The position numbers and the translations under genes are program-made. A stretch of 62,436 nucleotides of DNA, from positions 410,539-472,974 of the forward strand of contig NW_004440445.1 of the NCBI RefSeq assembly GCF_000330505.1, given 5' to 3'. Every line of letters starts with the position of its first letter. Positions within the stretch are counted from its first letter, which is position 1. Below the pieces are notes generated by a model. It saw only the letters and a program-made list of their open reading frames with translations. It was not told where the DNA came from and made no database searches. This DNA comes from Entamoeba invadens IP1 (taxonomy: Eukaryota; Evosea; Mastigamoebida; Endamoebidae). Below are positions 10,558 to 21,565 of the stretch, one piece after another.

Positions 10558-12519
10558 TCAGTCGACCTCCTCGATCTTCGGCCCCTTTGTGTCGCTCTTC
10601 TTTGCGCCCTGTTGTTGTGCACCGGGCATACCACCTTGTGGCATACCGCCTGGCATGTTACCAGCTGCTGCATTCTGTTGATACATTTTAGTGAAGATAG
10701 GCTGGATCTTCGCCTCAGCTTCCTTCTGTTTCTGTGTGTATTCATCCTTTGATGCCGATTGGTTCTTGTCGAGCCAGTCGAGCGTCTCCTTGATAGTTGC
10801 TTCAATTGCCGCCTTGTCGTCTGGTGAGAGCTTTGCTGCAATTTGCTCGTTGAGTGTGTTTTTCATTGAGTAGCAGAAGTTCTCAAGTCCATTCTTTGCC
10901 TCGACAAGCTCCTTCATCTTGTCGTCCTCCGCCTTGAACTTCTCTGCGTCTGCAACCATCTTGTCGATCTGCTCCTTTGAGAGTCTTCCTTTGTCGTTGG
11001 TGATTGTGATCTTGTTCTTCTTTCCTGTTGTCTTGTCTTCAGCAGACACGTTCAGAATCCCATTTGAATCAATGTCAAATGTGACTTCGACTTGTGGGAC
11101 ACCACGTGGTGCGGGTGGAATACCAGACAACTCAAACTTGCCAAGCAGGTTGCAGTGCGATGTCATGGATGCCTCGCCTTCAAAGACTTGGATCAGCACG
11201 CCTGGCTGGTTGTCTGCATATGTCGAGAAGATTTGTGACTTCTTTGCTGGGATTGTCGAATTTCGTGGTATCAGTGCCGTCATCACACCGCCAGCTGTCT
11301 CTATGCCAAGTGTCAATGGCGCAACGTCAAGCAACAACACGTCTTCTGTTGCCTTTCCACCATTTCCAGTCAGAATGGCAGCCTGCACAGCAGCACCATA
11401 AGCAACAGCCTCGTCTGGATTCATGCTCTTGTTGATCTCCTTCCCATTGAAGAAGTCTTGTAATATTTGCACAACCTTTGGAATACGAGTTGATCCGCCA
11501 ATCAGCACAACATCGTCAATGCTCCCTTTGTCCAATTTGGCGTCTTCAAGCACCTTCTCGACTGGTGCGATTGTTGACTTGAAGAGGTCGATGTTGAGTT
11601 CTTCAAAACGCGCTCTTGTGATTGATGTGTAGAAGTCGATGCCTTCATACAACTGGTCGACTTCGATGTTTGCTGTTGCTGCCGATGACAGTGTTCGCTT
11701 TGCCCTTTCACACGATGTTCTGAGTCTTCTGACTGCTCGTGCATTGCCTGAAATGTCTTTCTTGTACTTTCTCTTGAACTCGGCAATGAAGTGGTTGACC
11801 ATTCTGTTATCAAAGTCTTCGCCACCAAGGTGTGTGTTGCCGTTTGTTGCCTTCACTTCAAAGACGCCATCGTCAATAGCAAGAAGTGAGACATCAAACG
11901 TTCCACCACCAAGATCAAAGATCAAGACGTTCTTTTCTCTCTCTGTCTTCTTGTCAAGTCCATATGCTATTGCTGCTGCTGTTGGCTCATTGATGATTCT
12001 GAGCACATTGATGCCTGCAATTGTGCCTGCATCCTTTGTTGCCTGTCGTTGTGAGTCATTGAAATAGGCTGGACATGTGATGACTGCGTTGTTGACTTTC
12101 CCACCAACAAACGCCTCTGCCGTCTCCTTCATCTTCGTCAGCACCATCGAACTGATCTCCTCTGGTGTGAACTTTTTTGTCTCTCCCTTGTACTCCACCT
12201 GAATCAACGGCTTGTCATTGCCATCGTTGACGACAGTGAATGACCAGTGCTTCATATCTTCTTGAATTGCTGGATCACTGAAGCGTCTTCCAATCAGTCT
12301 CTTTGCATCAAAGACTGTATTCTTCACATTCATTGCAATCTGGTTCTTTGCTGCATCGCCAATCAGCCTCTCACTGTCCGTGAAGGCAACGTACGATGGC
12401 GTTGTTCTGTTGCCCTGATCGTTTGCAATGATCTCGACTCTGTCGTTTTGCCATATACCGACACAGGAGTATGTTGTCCCAAGATCGATACCAACTGCTG
12501 TTCCTTTGTTTGCACTCAT
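10558..12519 (-). CDS. HSP70: Cytosolic heat shock protein 70
   Basis: 653 residues, full length. Signature [11 protein letters not shown] at the N-terminus, [15 protein letters not shown] and the [13 protein letters not shown] motif identify the actin-like ATPase domain, followed by a substrate-binding domain and a GGMP-rich lid tail. The protein ends GPKIEEVD, the motif that docks TPR co-chaperones and marks the cytosolic/nuclear form. It is an ATP-driven chaperone for nascent and misfolded proteins. The gene is intron-free and has strong codon bias with higher GC, which creates long meaningless open frames on the opposite strand. A TATA box lies 26-36 bases upstream of the ATG. Confidence 0.98.
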   Translation of the reverse strand: MSANKGTAVGIDLGTTYSCVGIWQNDRVEIIANDQGNRTTPSYVAFTDSERLIGDAAKNQIAMNVKNTVFDAKRLIGRRFSDPAIQEDMKHWSFTVVNDGNDKPLIQVEYKGETKKFTPEEISSMVLTKMKETAEAFVGGKVNNAVITCPAYFNDSQRQATKDAGTIAGINVLRIINEPTAAAIAYGLDKKTEREKNVLIFDLGGGTFDVSLLAIDDGVFEVKATNGNTHLGGEDFDNRMVNHFIAEFKRKYKKDISGNARAVRRLRTSCERAKRTLSSAATANIEVDQLYEGIDFYTSITRARFEELNIDLFKSTIAPVEKVLEDAKLDKGSIDDVVLIGGSTRIPKVVQILQDFFNGKEINKSMNPDEAVAYGAAVQAAILTGNGGKATEDVLLLDVAPLTLGIETAGGVMTALIPRNSTIPAKKSQIFSTYADNQPGVLIQVFEGEASMTSHCNLLGKFELSGIPPAPRGVPQVEVTFDIDSNGILNVSAEDKTTGKKNKITITNDKGRLSKEQIDKMVADAEKFKAEDDKMKELVEAKNGLENFCYSMKNTLNEQIAAKLSPDDKAAIEATIKETLDWLDKNQSASKDEYTQKQKEAEAKIQPIFTKMYQQNAAAGNMPGGMPQGGMPGAQQQGAKKSDTKGPKIEEVD

Positions 12520-13068
12520 TTAATGAATCAATCAAAGTCCAACACCCTTTTATACTTCTCGTCGCCACGTCTTTATTATTTTTCATTCACAAAAGGGTAG
12601 CATCTCCCATGTTTGTGGCTTTCTTTTGTCTGTTATTAAGACTTTTTTGAAATGACGTGTTTGCCATGTCATGTTTTATTTTTGACTTTTGTTGTTTTAA
12701 TATTTTTTACTATTTATAAACTATTGACTGTTTATTGCAAAAAAGCTAATAATCTTGCCACGTCAGATTAATTAAATAGTTTTTAAACTATAAATATACT
12801 ATTTGAATATAATACTAAATTTCAATGAATAAATCTATATTTATTTAATTATTGATTAACTTCAATTTATAGTACATTGCTACAAATTTAAAAATTGTTT
12901 TGTAAAAAAGTACCTGACACAACTCAATCCAGTTTATAATAAAAAGAATAAGTTTCATTATTGTTGATTTTTTTTATTATTTTTAAATTATAAATTAATA
13001 GTATTTATTTTGTAATATATTCTATATTCCATAATAATAAGTTAAATAACTCTAATTAAACTAAAAAG
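12520..13068. other. HSP70 upstream / calpain downstream spacer
   Basis: About 550 bases; the first 150 are relatively GC-richer and hold the HSP70 promoter, the rest is A/T-rich. No gene recognised. Confidence 0.6.
12545..12555 (-). promoter_or_regulatory. TATA box of HSP70 gene
   Basis: Minus-strand GTATAAAAGGG, 26-36 bases upstream of the ATG; close to the Entamoeba TATA-like consensus. No convincing heat shock element was found in the adjacent 150 bases. Confidence 0.65.
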
Positions 13069-14560
13069 TTATTTGTTCACACAATTTGGACAGAGTTTCT
13101 TAGTTCCTTTTAATCCAAATTTTCCTCCAAGCTGTGCGCCACAGACGTCGCACTTGAAACATTTCAAATGGAACGACCCGATTTTAGTTTTTGCTATCCC
13201 CTTAGCTGGTAGTGGTAATCCACAAGCCTTACATTTATCTGCGTCTTTCGCTTGCTTAGTAGTGCAGTACGACATTTTTTCGTTTTGAGGAATAGCTTTG
13301 ACCTCTCCGAAAGTGATTTCATTAGAACTTCTAATAGAAAGTGTCAGTTTGTATGGTAAACTGGAGACGCAACTTTGATGTGTTTCGACTATGATTCGAT
13401 AGTTCCCTTCCTTCACTTTCATCTTTTTCCCTGCAATATTAGACGCAATAACAAACGTCTCTTCCGTCTCTCCACCAACTGGCAATCCTTTAGAATCTAT
13501 CGCCCACATCCTTAAAGCTATTTTGTCATCAGTTCGTTGTTGTGACAATGAGACAATAGCATCTCCTTTCAGTTCAACATTGATTTCCATCTGTTTGTCT
13601 GTCATATTGACGTCTATACTATTAAACTCGTCCCACGCCTCTTTGTAATACACCACCGTCATCTCATCAAAGAATCTAACAAAGTCTGCAACGTCCATAA
13701 AGTAAATCCCATCATCAGCTTTGACTACACCAAGCTCCTTCTTCATTAAAAAGGTCCAAGCGGGGTCATCATCTCTCCACTTCCCTTTCCACTCACAGCA
13801 CCCCCATGGATTGCGGATTTTAAGTAACTTCTGTCCACCAGTCTGATACGCTCCAATGACTGTATATGCGTGATTCTCTACAAGTCCCCATTCTTTCTCT
13901 AAGTCAACACCTGGAACGTCTGGTACATTGGCAACCATACAATACTTCTTCTTATCATACGACGCTATCTTTTTGAATAACTTCTCTGGATCAATGTTTT
14001 TAGTGGTAATTCTCTTCACAGGCATCCCTGTTAAATCACTTAATGAGAGGAATGGGATCCCTCCTTCGATCAAACCATAATTCCCAACTACTTTGGCATA
14101 CGCCTTTTCAAGTAATATCACCCATAACTCGTTCCCATTGTTATGACTGAATATCGGCTTCTTTTCACTGCATGGTATTAAGTCATCAATTTCAATGACT
14201 TGCTTCTTGCCCATGTAATAGTACGTCACTTCATACTTACAGTTCCCAAGCGAACGGATGAGGCGCTCAATTCTCTTCGGAAACTCCGCTAGTGAAGCAA
14301 GTGATGCCAAAAAATAGCAGTCGCCTAACATCCCTTTTTGTTATTGTCTGTTGATATATTATACTATACACAAAGTTATCAGATACACAACACTAATAAC
14401 ACAAACCTTGTTGAATGTCTGTGGCCTCGATACCCCCTTCATACAATTTCACTTTATCCAAGAACTCCTCTGCCCTTAGGAAAGTGAGATTAGAAGGAAT
14501 TGGGCTATCGATTTGTCCGATCATGCGGAGGTCTGCAGGGAATGAAGTGTCTGTGAACAT
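13069..14560 (-). CDS. Calpain-like cysteine protease with C-terminal LIM domain
   Basis: Exon 1 is 14560-14407 and exon 2 is 14333-13069; the 73-base intron runs GTTTGT to AAAAAG, and splicing rebuilds DIQQGMLGDCYFLASL. The product is 472 residues. The catalytic triad is complete: C57 (GDCYF), H206 (ENHAYTV) and N226 (IRNPWG). A C2-like calpain domain III follows, and residues about 419-469 form a LIM zinc domain (CX2C-X17-HX2C-X2-CX2C-X15-CX2C). There is no penta-EF-hand, so direct calcium sensing by that domain is absent. LIM domains bind proteins, often cytoskeletal, so it may target the protease. The frame is open upstream of 14560 but has no ATG; the chosen ATG lies 23-36 bases after a TATA-like box. 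Confidence 0.9.
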
Positions 14561-14582
14561 TGCTTTGATTTTCGAGATGTGA

Positions 14583-14596
14583 CTCTTTAAAAACAC
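14583..14596 (-). promoter_or_regulatory. TATA-like box of calpain gene
   Basis: Minus strand GTGTTTTTAAAGAG, close to the Entamoeba GTATTTAAAG consensus. Its position decides the start at 14560 over upstream non-ATG starts. Confidence 0.5.
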
Positions 14597-14994
14597 TAAA
14601 TTGTATCAACAAGAAAAGAGAGACATTATTTAAGAAAGCCAATTAGTAATGGTAAACACTATTCTTGTTTTTGCCTTGTTTTTTATAGAAAACAAGACGG
14701 AATTATACTCAAAGTAATTTGATGTTTAATATACAACTTCTATTATCAAGTTATTATTCTCTATTGATATCTCATTAAAACGATGTTTAATAATAATATC
14801 AGTCTAATTCAAAAGCTTTTTATTCCGGTTTTTTAACTCTCGTTTTAAAACTTCTTAGTAACGATGAAACTATTGAACTTCTATAAATTCTCACGTACAT
14901 AATCTTAGTCAAAAAAAGTGCCCAATGCAGTAAATAATTATTTAAAAAAGCAACTTGAAATTGAAAAACAACACAAGTCAAAGTGAATTAAAAA
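14597..14994. other. AT-rich intergenic region
   Basis: About 400 bases between the calpain promoter and the end of the PH-domain gene; no gene or repeat recognised. Confidence 0.6.
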
Positions 14995-15993
14995 TCAGAC
15001 TTGTGGAAGATTCAGTGGGAAAGAATTATATTGGTTCATAGATTGTACGATGTTGAACAAGTGTTCGCTGACGTCGTCTTCGGGTGTAGTCTTAGACCAC
15101 ACTCTTTCGAAGAATTCGACTTTAAAGAACATATTAAATAGCTCACGTAACTTAGCCAAATTCTTTGGAGACAAACATGGTCTTAAAGTAGTTAGTAATT
15201 GTGTTTTAATCTGTTCATTCAACAAGTCGACCAATTTCTGAAACCCTGGTTTTAAAAACTCTGCTTTTTTCATCCCAAAGTATCTAAAGAGTTGATCAAA
15301 CATAGTGAACGCCTCTCTTAAAGGTTTGTCAAGTGCATAAATTTGTTCGTTTGAGATGTTATGATGTTGCCACTCCATGTAACACTTTGCTACCAATTTC
15401 ATGATGAATTTCTCCGTCTTTTTCGCAACCTCTTTGCCAACATCTATTTCCACAAGTCGTTCGATCGCACTCAATAAATTCTTTACTTCGTCGTTCATCA
15501 CAAAACTTGCACTGCCACTCCCACCTACCGACGCAACAGTATTTCTTGTGATTTTGTCCATTAACGTACGTTTTGATTTTGCAATAAGTGCTTTTGTTGG
15601 GGCCTCTTTGGGAGCCAGCAATGCTCGTTTTGTGATGACGTCCACCCACTCTTTGAACATGTCTTGTGTACTAGTGGTGAGTCCATATCATGAGCATAAA
15701 CTATATTTATAGTTTAATTATAGTAGTTTAAATAGTTCAAATACAAACCATTTGAATTGCTGAGTGACGTCTCCAATAACTAAATGGAACGAATTTTTAT
15801 GGGTTTCATTCAGTTTGTGTTTGGGGTCTGAGTTCATCACGCCGCCTTTCAGTTCAATTTTCCCTTCGGGTTTGTCGTCGAGTTCTGTTTTGTAGTAATA
15901 CAGTGTCGACCCATTAATCGTCGCAAAACGGAGTTTCCACTTTTTGTTTAATTTGCACTCGAGATACCCTTCATATGGTAATTCCTCCGCCAT
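14995..15993 (-). CDS. PH-domain protein, two exons
   Basis: Exon 1 is 15993-15749 and exon 2 is 15670-14995; the 78-base intron runs GTTTGT to CTAG, and the product has 306 residues. The PH domain spans about 6-105: it starts YEGYLECKLNKKWKLRF, contains the predicted variable loop with LDDKPEGKIEL, and its final helix is recovered only after splicing (DMFKEWVDVI). Residues 106-306 are helical, without a recognised domain. PH domains usually bind phosphoinositides or proteins at membranes, so a peripheral membrane role is inferred. The ATG at 15993 is the first in frame; upstream codons lack ATG. Confidence 0.8.
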
Positions 15994-16592
15994 CTCCTTT
16001 TCCAAATATATTCAGTTTCTTTGTAAATTTGGAAATTGCAAATTTTTCGCAAGCAAAGTATTTATATGTCACTAGATATTTTTCTCCACTTCTTCATTTG
16101 GGTTTTCCTCCATTATTTAAGGGCATTATCTCTATTACATATCCAAATAAAAATCTATTTATTATCCCTTCGTTTCACCTCTCATTAATTCCAGAATGCT
16201 GTCCTATCATGACGGGATTTTCCCGACAACCCTTTTTGTTTTACAATCGTGTTTTTAATTGTTGAAAATAGAACGTTCAACTTGAAATTCATTGACGGAT
16301 CTGTTAAAGCATCTTTTGTAAACATTTTCTTATTTTGCTGTAAATTTACTTATTGTGATGGGGGGTTTCGTTTAAATAACAGCAACTCAAAACTAAAATT
16401 TGTTATTCTTATTGTTTTTCCTATGTCACTTTTTTACACCACTCATATCTTAATTATTAACTCTATTAAGTGTAATTTATATAACTAATAATAACTATAC
16501 TATGCTCACTATAAAATGTACCAGGCATATGTTGCATTAGTAAAATAAACTACAAATGAAACCATTCCAATAACTATAAAAAGCGTGTCATA
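15994..16592. other. Intergenic region
   Basis: About 600 bases between the PEN-2 gene end and the PH gene start. Somewhat richer in C/T than usual near 16100-16240, giving short open frames on the plus strand that show no domain. No gene called. Confidence 0.5.
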
Positions 16593-16936
16593 TTACAATT
16601 GCCCTTTGAACGAAATGACATCAAGGTAATCACCGACAGCGCCCCACTTCATCCACGAATTTTGGTATATCAAGTTCCACACAAAGAGTATCAACGTTTC
16701 GACAAAGATGAGTGTACATCCCAACAGTATATCTTTTTGTTATTCATTTTGTTATACAATGTTCTTATGAACCACAAACATCGATTTCTGTACACCGTAG
16801 TCGGCTTTACAAAATAGAAACAGAACCAAATCAAAATGACCCAGCAAGCTGGCATCATTGCAAATCCAGTTATAAACAATACTTTACAAATCTTTCTACT
16901 TTTCTTGTTGTCTAGTTCTTCGGGATCAAAAAACAT
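16593..16936 (-). CDS. PSENEN: Gamma-secretase subunit PEN-2, two exons
   Basis: Exon 1 is 16936-16780 and exon 2 is 16732-16593, separated by a 47-base intron (GTTTGTGG to AAAAAG). Splicing in phase 1 gives 98 residues, close to the 101 of human PEN-2. The N-terminal half has RKICKVLFITGFAMMPACW, matching the PEN-2 pattern of a charged start then GFAFLPFLW. The second half has another hydrophobic segment and WMKWGAVGDYLDV, matching the conserved RWGALGDYLSF. PEN-2 stabilises presenilin and triggers its endoproteolysis in the intramembrane gamma-secretase complex. Unspliced reading ends in unrelated residues, so the gene is easy to miss. The C-terminal DYLSF motif is DYLDV here. Confidence 0.85.
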
Positions 16937-17089
16937 CACTTGTTCTTATTAAGTTCTTAAGTTTCATTTTCAATTCATTTATAATAAATATATTATAAAT
17001 ATATTATATTTATTGTATTTATTATAATTATTAAATTTATTATAATTATATCTATTCCATAGAATTTGATTTATTGTATTCAATTATAT

Positions 17090-17794
17090 TCAATTTATGT
17101 AGTGAAGAACATAAGGCTGGAACATATTTTCATAGAACGCCGTACCTTGTTCAGACTCATCCCGACATATCACTTCGTTTCTCTCAAGTTGTTCCATTAG
17201 AGTTTTGATAATAACAAATTGTATGCCATAGTGTTGAGCTATTTGAAGACAAGTTATTCGCTTTGTTTGTTGTAAAGTTTGAAGGACAGCAACTTGGAAG
17301 TTATTCAAATTGAACTCTCTGTCGTGGACTATTAAAGACTTATTGATGTTCATCATCCCAATAAATCTCCCATTACTATTCAGTAAGTCACACGCGTCTT
17401 TCATTTCACGAGGAGAAACTACATCACCACGAGCTCTGTTATATATCGAATAAAGATCTGTTAATAAAATAGCGCTCTCACCTTGTTTGAGGAAGTACTC
17501 ATGTGTAAATGTGTCTATTTCAAACATCAAATTTGCTATGAAATTCTTTCCCGAATCGGTACGAGAGACTGGTGATGCTATTCCCAACTCAATCAGCATT
17601 TTCTGATACTCTTTGTTTTCTTTGCCTTCCGTCGTGTGCGATTGAAACTTTTCCGCAATCACTTCAAGTCGTTCCGCATTTTGTGTTAACGTATCCAAAT
17701 CGGAAAATGAAGTGGATAAAACTTCGTCGATTTGTTGGTTACGAGATCGCTTCATACTTATTGTGGCACTCAAACCATAATTTCCCTCTTGCAT
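17090..17794 (-). CDS. VPS36: ESCRT-II subunit VPS36, lacking the GLUE domain
   Basis: 234 residues, one exon. Similarity covers the SNF8/VPS36 winged-helix pair: MLIELGIASPVSR, then LLTDLYSIYNRARG and SPREMKDACDLL in the first wing, and NEVICRDESEQGTAFYENMF at the C-terminus, all conserved in VPS36. ESCRT-II bridges ubiquitinated cargo and ESCRT-III on endosomes. Canonical VPS36 has an N-terminal GLUE domain for PI3P and ubiquitin; here the ORF begins directly at the linker helix, and no coding sequence was found upstream, where an A/T-rich promoter follows within 20 bases. The neighbour PEN-2 gene lies 153 bases downstream on the same strand. Confidence 0.85.
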   Translation of the reverse strand: MQEGNYGLSATISMKRSRNQQIDEVLSTSFSDLDTLTQNAERLEVIAEKFQSHTTEGKENKEYQKMLIELGIASPVSRTDSGKNFIANLMFEIDTFTHEYFLKQGESAILLTDLYSIYNRARGDVVSPREMKDACDLLNSNGRFIGMMNINKSLIVHDREFNLNNFQVAVLQTLQQTKRITCLQIAQHYGIQFVIIKTLMEQLERNEVICRDESEQGTAFYENMFQPYVLHYIN

Positions 17795-18639
17795 TGAAGA
17801 TATAAAATATAGTTTTTATAGTTTCTTTTCTTTATTAGATTAATTGATAATTAAATTATAAATTTACTATCATTCAAATGGTAAAATATAATTATAATTT
17901 AATCATAAATAATAACTATATCCTTTATAATTGAGTTTTTATTAAACCCATTTTTAATAGAAATGCAATTGTTCTTTAAATAACATTTTTAGACAATGGT
18001 TCTTTGTCTGTATTCTATATCAAACCATTTAACGAATATAGATTACTATCATTTTAACCATTATTTATAATAAAATTATATTATATCTTTAAAATAAAAA
18101 CAATTATAGAGTAGTGAAATCAACCAATTAAAATTATTTTTTAATTTTCAAGAACATAACCTAAATAAGACACAAGTTCCTAAAATTCCATATTTAGTAT
18201 TAGTTTTTAAATTATTGCTGATGCAAACTTTGTTTTTATCTACACTTTTGATTGTTTAAAAAAAAAAAGTAAATCAATAAACAAGAAAGTACCTGTCGAT
18301 GGTAAATTCAAATAAATCTATTCTAATTAAATACTATATTACTAATAAATAAATTTAACATTATCCAAATTTGACGAATACTAATTCTTATTTGTTTCCA
18401 CTATATTCCAACTATTCTTCAAGTTAAAATCATTGGATTATTGTTTAATGGAAAGCATTGTACCACTTTCATTTGAATAATATTGTTTTATTGTATACTA
18501 TACTATAACTAATTTTAATTATTCTGTAATAGAAAATGATATTACAGTCACTTTTTTGATTCCGTAGGTGGCAAAAACAACAAAGAACATACCAAAAGGA
18601 AATTCGATAGATAAAACATTGAACTTGTTTATTAGTTCA
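17795..18639. other. Divergent promoter region
   Basis: 845 bases between VPS36 (minus) and importin alpha (plus), very A/T-rich. The in-frame stretch 18568-18639 just before the chosen importin start lacks an ATG. No RNA gene recognised. Confidence 0.6.
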
Positions 18640-20251
18640 ATGCACCTTAGACGAACTAAAGACCTAATCAAAAGAACTGAAGAAGAAATTGCGGAGCAAC
18701 GCTCTCGCAGACGAACAGAATTAATATGGATGAAACGGATCCACTCTATTGAAAATGAAAGTGATACATTTACTTCAACTCAATATGTTTGTTTAACACT
18801 TCTCTTGGAGTCTATTCTATAGTCCATTATAAAGATAATGAGAATAAAAATACAACGGAAAGAAATTACAGTTAGGAAATGAACGACTTTCTTCGAATTT
18901 TAAACAGTCCAACCCCTACACAAGCAGAAACTTATGATGTTGTATTAGGTCTTGAAAAACTGTTGGACAAAGCAGCGGATGTTTCTTTTGCTTATCCAAC
19001 TATACAACCACTTATCACCTGGACTGAGAAAACTGTTTGTTTTTTCTCAACTGCTTTTAAAGACTATAATATCAATAAATAGTACATATATAATAGAATA
19101 ATGGTAATAACAGGTAGAATGATATGATGTTGCAATACCATCTAGTTACAGTGTTTATATTAATAGTTCAAACCAAGTCGATTCCTTTGCTTGATGAAAA
19201 CCTTTCGAAAATCATTCATTTACTCATCAACAAAACAAATCATTTTGACGTGTTGGAACATACAATGCGCCTAGCAGGGTTCTATGTGATGAAACAAACA
19301 ACAGAGGAGTCTCTGAATGATTTTATTAATATTATCAATACAATCAAAGCTAAAAAGAGACAAAATGCATCAGTGAATGGGACTTTATGTTGGGCAATGT
19401 ACTTTGCGTTGGTACAAGCAGCGAACAATTACCCCAATTCGATGGAGAAATTATGCGATGCGGCGGCAGACTATTACGTCTTACAAGCCGACTCGACAGA
19501 AGCTTTTATGCACTTGACTGGTGCAATCCATCAGTGTATAGTCTTGAATAAAGGATACATCCCTCTCTTCGAATCAAAATTTCTCTTCTTAGAAAAATTG
19601 CTTCCTGCGCTTCGGTCTGGCGTCGAAGACATCGTGACGCCTTCCATCAATTTATTGCACCAAATGGCTGCGAGCGATAATCGGTATATCGACTTCTTCA
19701 TGCGCTGCGACATTAGTCGAACCCTAATAGCCCTTTTTGACTCATTACCTAAAGACGATATAGTAATAGAAGCACTGCTGATCCTCAGATATTTATTTGC
19801 GGGCAACGCGATGCGCGCCGAGACTTTAATTAATGCGGGAATAGTTGAGCGATTGATTGGGTATATCAATCGGTCAAGTACATATCTCACACGAAGTGCG
19901 TTATATGCGTTAACGGCGTGTGTAGAAGCGTGTCAGAACCGTCAAGACTTGTTACAGTATATGATACAGACTGGCGTCGCGAGTGCACTGATTAAGATCT
20001 TATCGATGTCTCGTACATTCTTATTAGACGATGTGATCAACGCCATCGACTGTTCCATCATCTTTTTAACACAAGACAGTGTCTCGAAGGAAATAGGGGC
20101 GCATCCCGCGTTCGAAGAACTTGGGATGGGGAACATCCTTTCGAGTTTAACAGACGCCGACAATTTGTCGGAGATGTCCAAACTCAAAGCAAAAGTCTTA
20201 CTTGACTTATACTTTAAGTCGGCTCCTCCAAACGAAATGGACGAACTGTGA
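18640..20251 (+). CDS. Divergent importin alpha, three exons
   Basis: Exons are 18640-18786, 18876-19034 and 19118-20251; both introns (89 and 83 bases) start GTTTGT and end TAG, all in phase 0, giving 479 residues. The first exon encodes a basic helix (LRRTKDLIKRTEEEIAEQRS then RRRTE) like the importin-beta-binding domain. The rest is an armadillo solenoid; its C-terminus (AHPAFEELGMGNILSSL, then a final helix ending LLDLYF) follows the terminal repeat of importin alpha. The Trp-Asn ladder that grips nuclear localisation signals is mostly missing. It probably links cargo to importin beta for nuclear entry, with altered cargo specificity. An open stretch from 18568 could be an extra upstream exon. 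The family call is good, the exact start moderate. Confidence 0.7.
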
Positions 20252-20326
20252 AGTCATTGAATTGTACTTTCTTTTACTATAACATATAGTACTTCTCGTT
20301 ACTAGAACATTAGAATAAGCAAAGAA

Positions 20327-21565
20327 TCAATTTCTAAAATAATTGTCCGTCACACTGTCAAGTAAGACCTGCGCTGTTTCTTTGTTCGAGAGGAGCGTTG
20401 TGTCGATCTCGTTGATACAATTTACAGGTATATAGATAGGGATTTCTATCTCAAAACGGTTGTACGCCTCGAGGATTTCGGGGTTAATCCCTTTCTCAAA
20501 CTCTATTCGTTGCATCATCTCTCTCTTCGATTGCAAAATCGAAGGTGGTGGGCAACTTTGTCGTTGTTGAGTTGGTGGATTTAAGACTTGTGGGGCTTTC
20601 GCTTGTGGGGAATAGCAGTTTGTTGCTGGATAAAATGGTGGGTTGACTCTCTGCAGATTTTGGCACTGAGTGTTTTGTGTCGGTCCCGTCGAAGAGAGAA
20701 TAGTGTCAAAGTAGCCAAATGGGTTTTGTCCAATTGGGTTAATAGGAGGGTTTTTGAATTGTGGGTAAGGTTGATGAGGCAGTGGTCTCATAGGAGTGTT
20801 TTGTCTTTTTGGTTGGAACACTGGGATATGAGGGACACTAAGAGACGCGTTCATTGTCATTTGTGGTTGATAGATTTCCGAGGGTTGTTGGGCTTGTGGT
20901 TGGAATTGAGTATTTGGTGGAAGATATTTTGGTGAGACGTTGACTGTATGTGATTGAATTTGTTGTTGTAGTGGTGAGATGTACTTCTTTTGTTGTGCAT
21001 TTGTATAATTAGAAGTTTGTGGAGTAGCCATTGGTAATGTATACGTTGGTTTGTCCAAGTCGAACTTGTCTTTGTGTGAATTAGTGAAGGGGGAATATGG
21101 GTTGTTCGGTTCATAAGCTTTCACGAGGTCTTTTACGTTCACTGTCGGCAACAAATCTTCGGAGACTTTAATTTCTTTTCGAAGAGCTTTCTTCTTTGAT
21201 TTTTTAATTTCTTCCTTTGGTTTTGGTGGGATGTAGTTGTACGAGTTTTTGATTAACTTCTTGCATGTATGACACTTCAACGAAAACGTCGTGATGTCGA
21301 AATCGGGGTGGTTGAGTAAACAGAGTGTACAGAAATACTGTTTACCACAGCAACATGTGTTGAATTCATTCAGCGGATAATCCTTTAACTTGGAGTAACA
21401 AATACAGCAACAATCATCTTCATCGTCAACTTCCACCAAGTCTAGAATAGGGGCTAATGTGCACGACCGGATGCGGTTGATCACCTTTGAGCTGATAGAT
21501 TTCCAATTCTTTGGTAACTCCTTCACTCCAATTTTGCTTGGGAGTGTATACTTCTCGATTTGCAT
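20327..21565 (-). CDS. C4C4 RING-type zinc finger protein with Pro/Gln-rich region
   Basis: 412 residues from the first in-frame ATG (21565). Residues about 52-104 form a cysteine-only RING: CCICYSKL, then a CCCG turn, CTLC and CHTC, with the C-X2-C ... C-X-C ... C-X2-C ... C-X2-C spacing of NOT4-like fingers. A Lys-rich linker and a long Pro/Gln/Asn/Tyr-rich disordered region (about 170-370) follow, then a short ordered C-terminus ending NYFRN. NOT4-like RINGs are E3 ubiquitin ligases of the CCR4-NOT complex, but no RRM or C3H1 finger is present, so this could be another E3. The gene is convergent with importin alpha, 75 bases apart. Confidence 0.65.
   Translation of the reverse strand: MQIEKYTLPSKIGVKELPKNWKSISSKVINRIRSCTLAPILDLVEVDDEDDCCCICYSKLKDYPLNEFNTCCCGKQYFCTLCLLNHPDFDITTFSLKCHTCKKLIKNSYNYIPPKPKEEIKKSKKKALRKEIKVSEDLLPTVNVKDLVKAYEPNNPYSPFTNSHKDKFDLDKPTYTLPMATPQTSNYTNAQQKKYISPLQQQIQSHTVNVSPKYLPPNTQFQPQAQQPSEIYQPQMTMNASLSVPHIPVFQPKRQNTPMRPLPHQPYPQFKNPPINPIGQNPFGYFDTILSSTGPTQNTQCQNLQRVNPPFYPATNCYSPQAKAPQVLNPPTQQRQSCPPPSILQSKREMMQRIEFEKGINPEILEAYNRFEIEIPIYIPVNCINEIDTTLLSNKETAQVLLDSVTDNYFRN

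Noticed and set aside
10919..11401. Long open frames on the plus strand opposite HSP70 (also 11639-12067)
   Set aside because: They are antisense shadows caused by the strong codon bias and higher GC of HSP70; no domain and no promoter.
16006..16488. Plus-strand open frames between PEN-2 and the PH gene
   Set aside because: No domain, overlapping frames of similar length, composition expected by chance.
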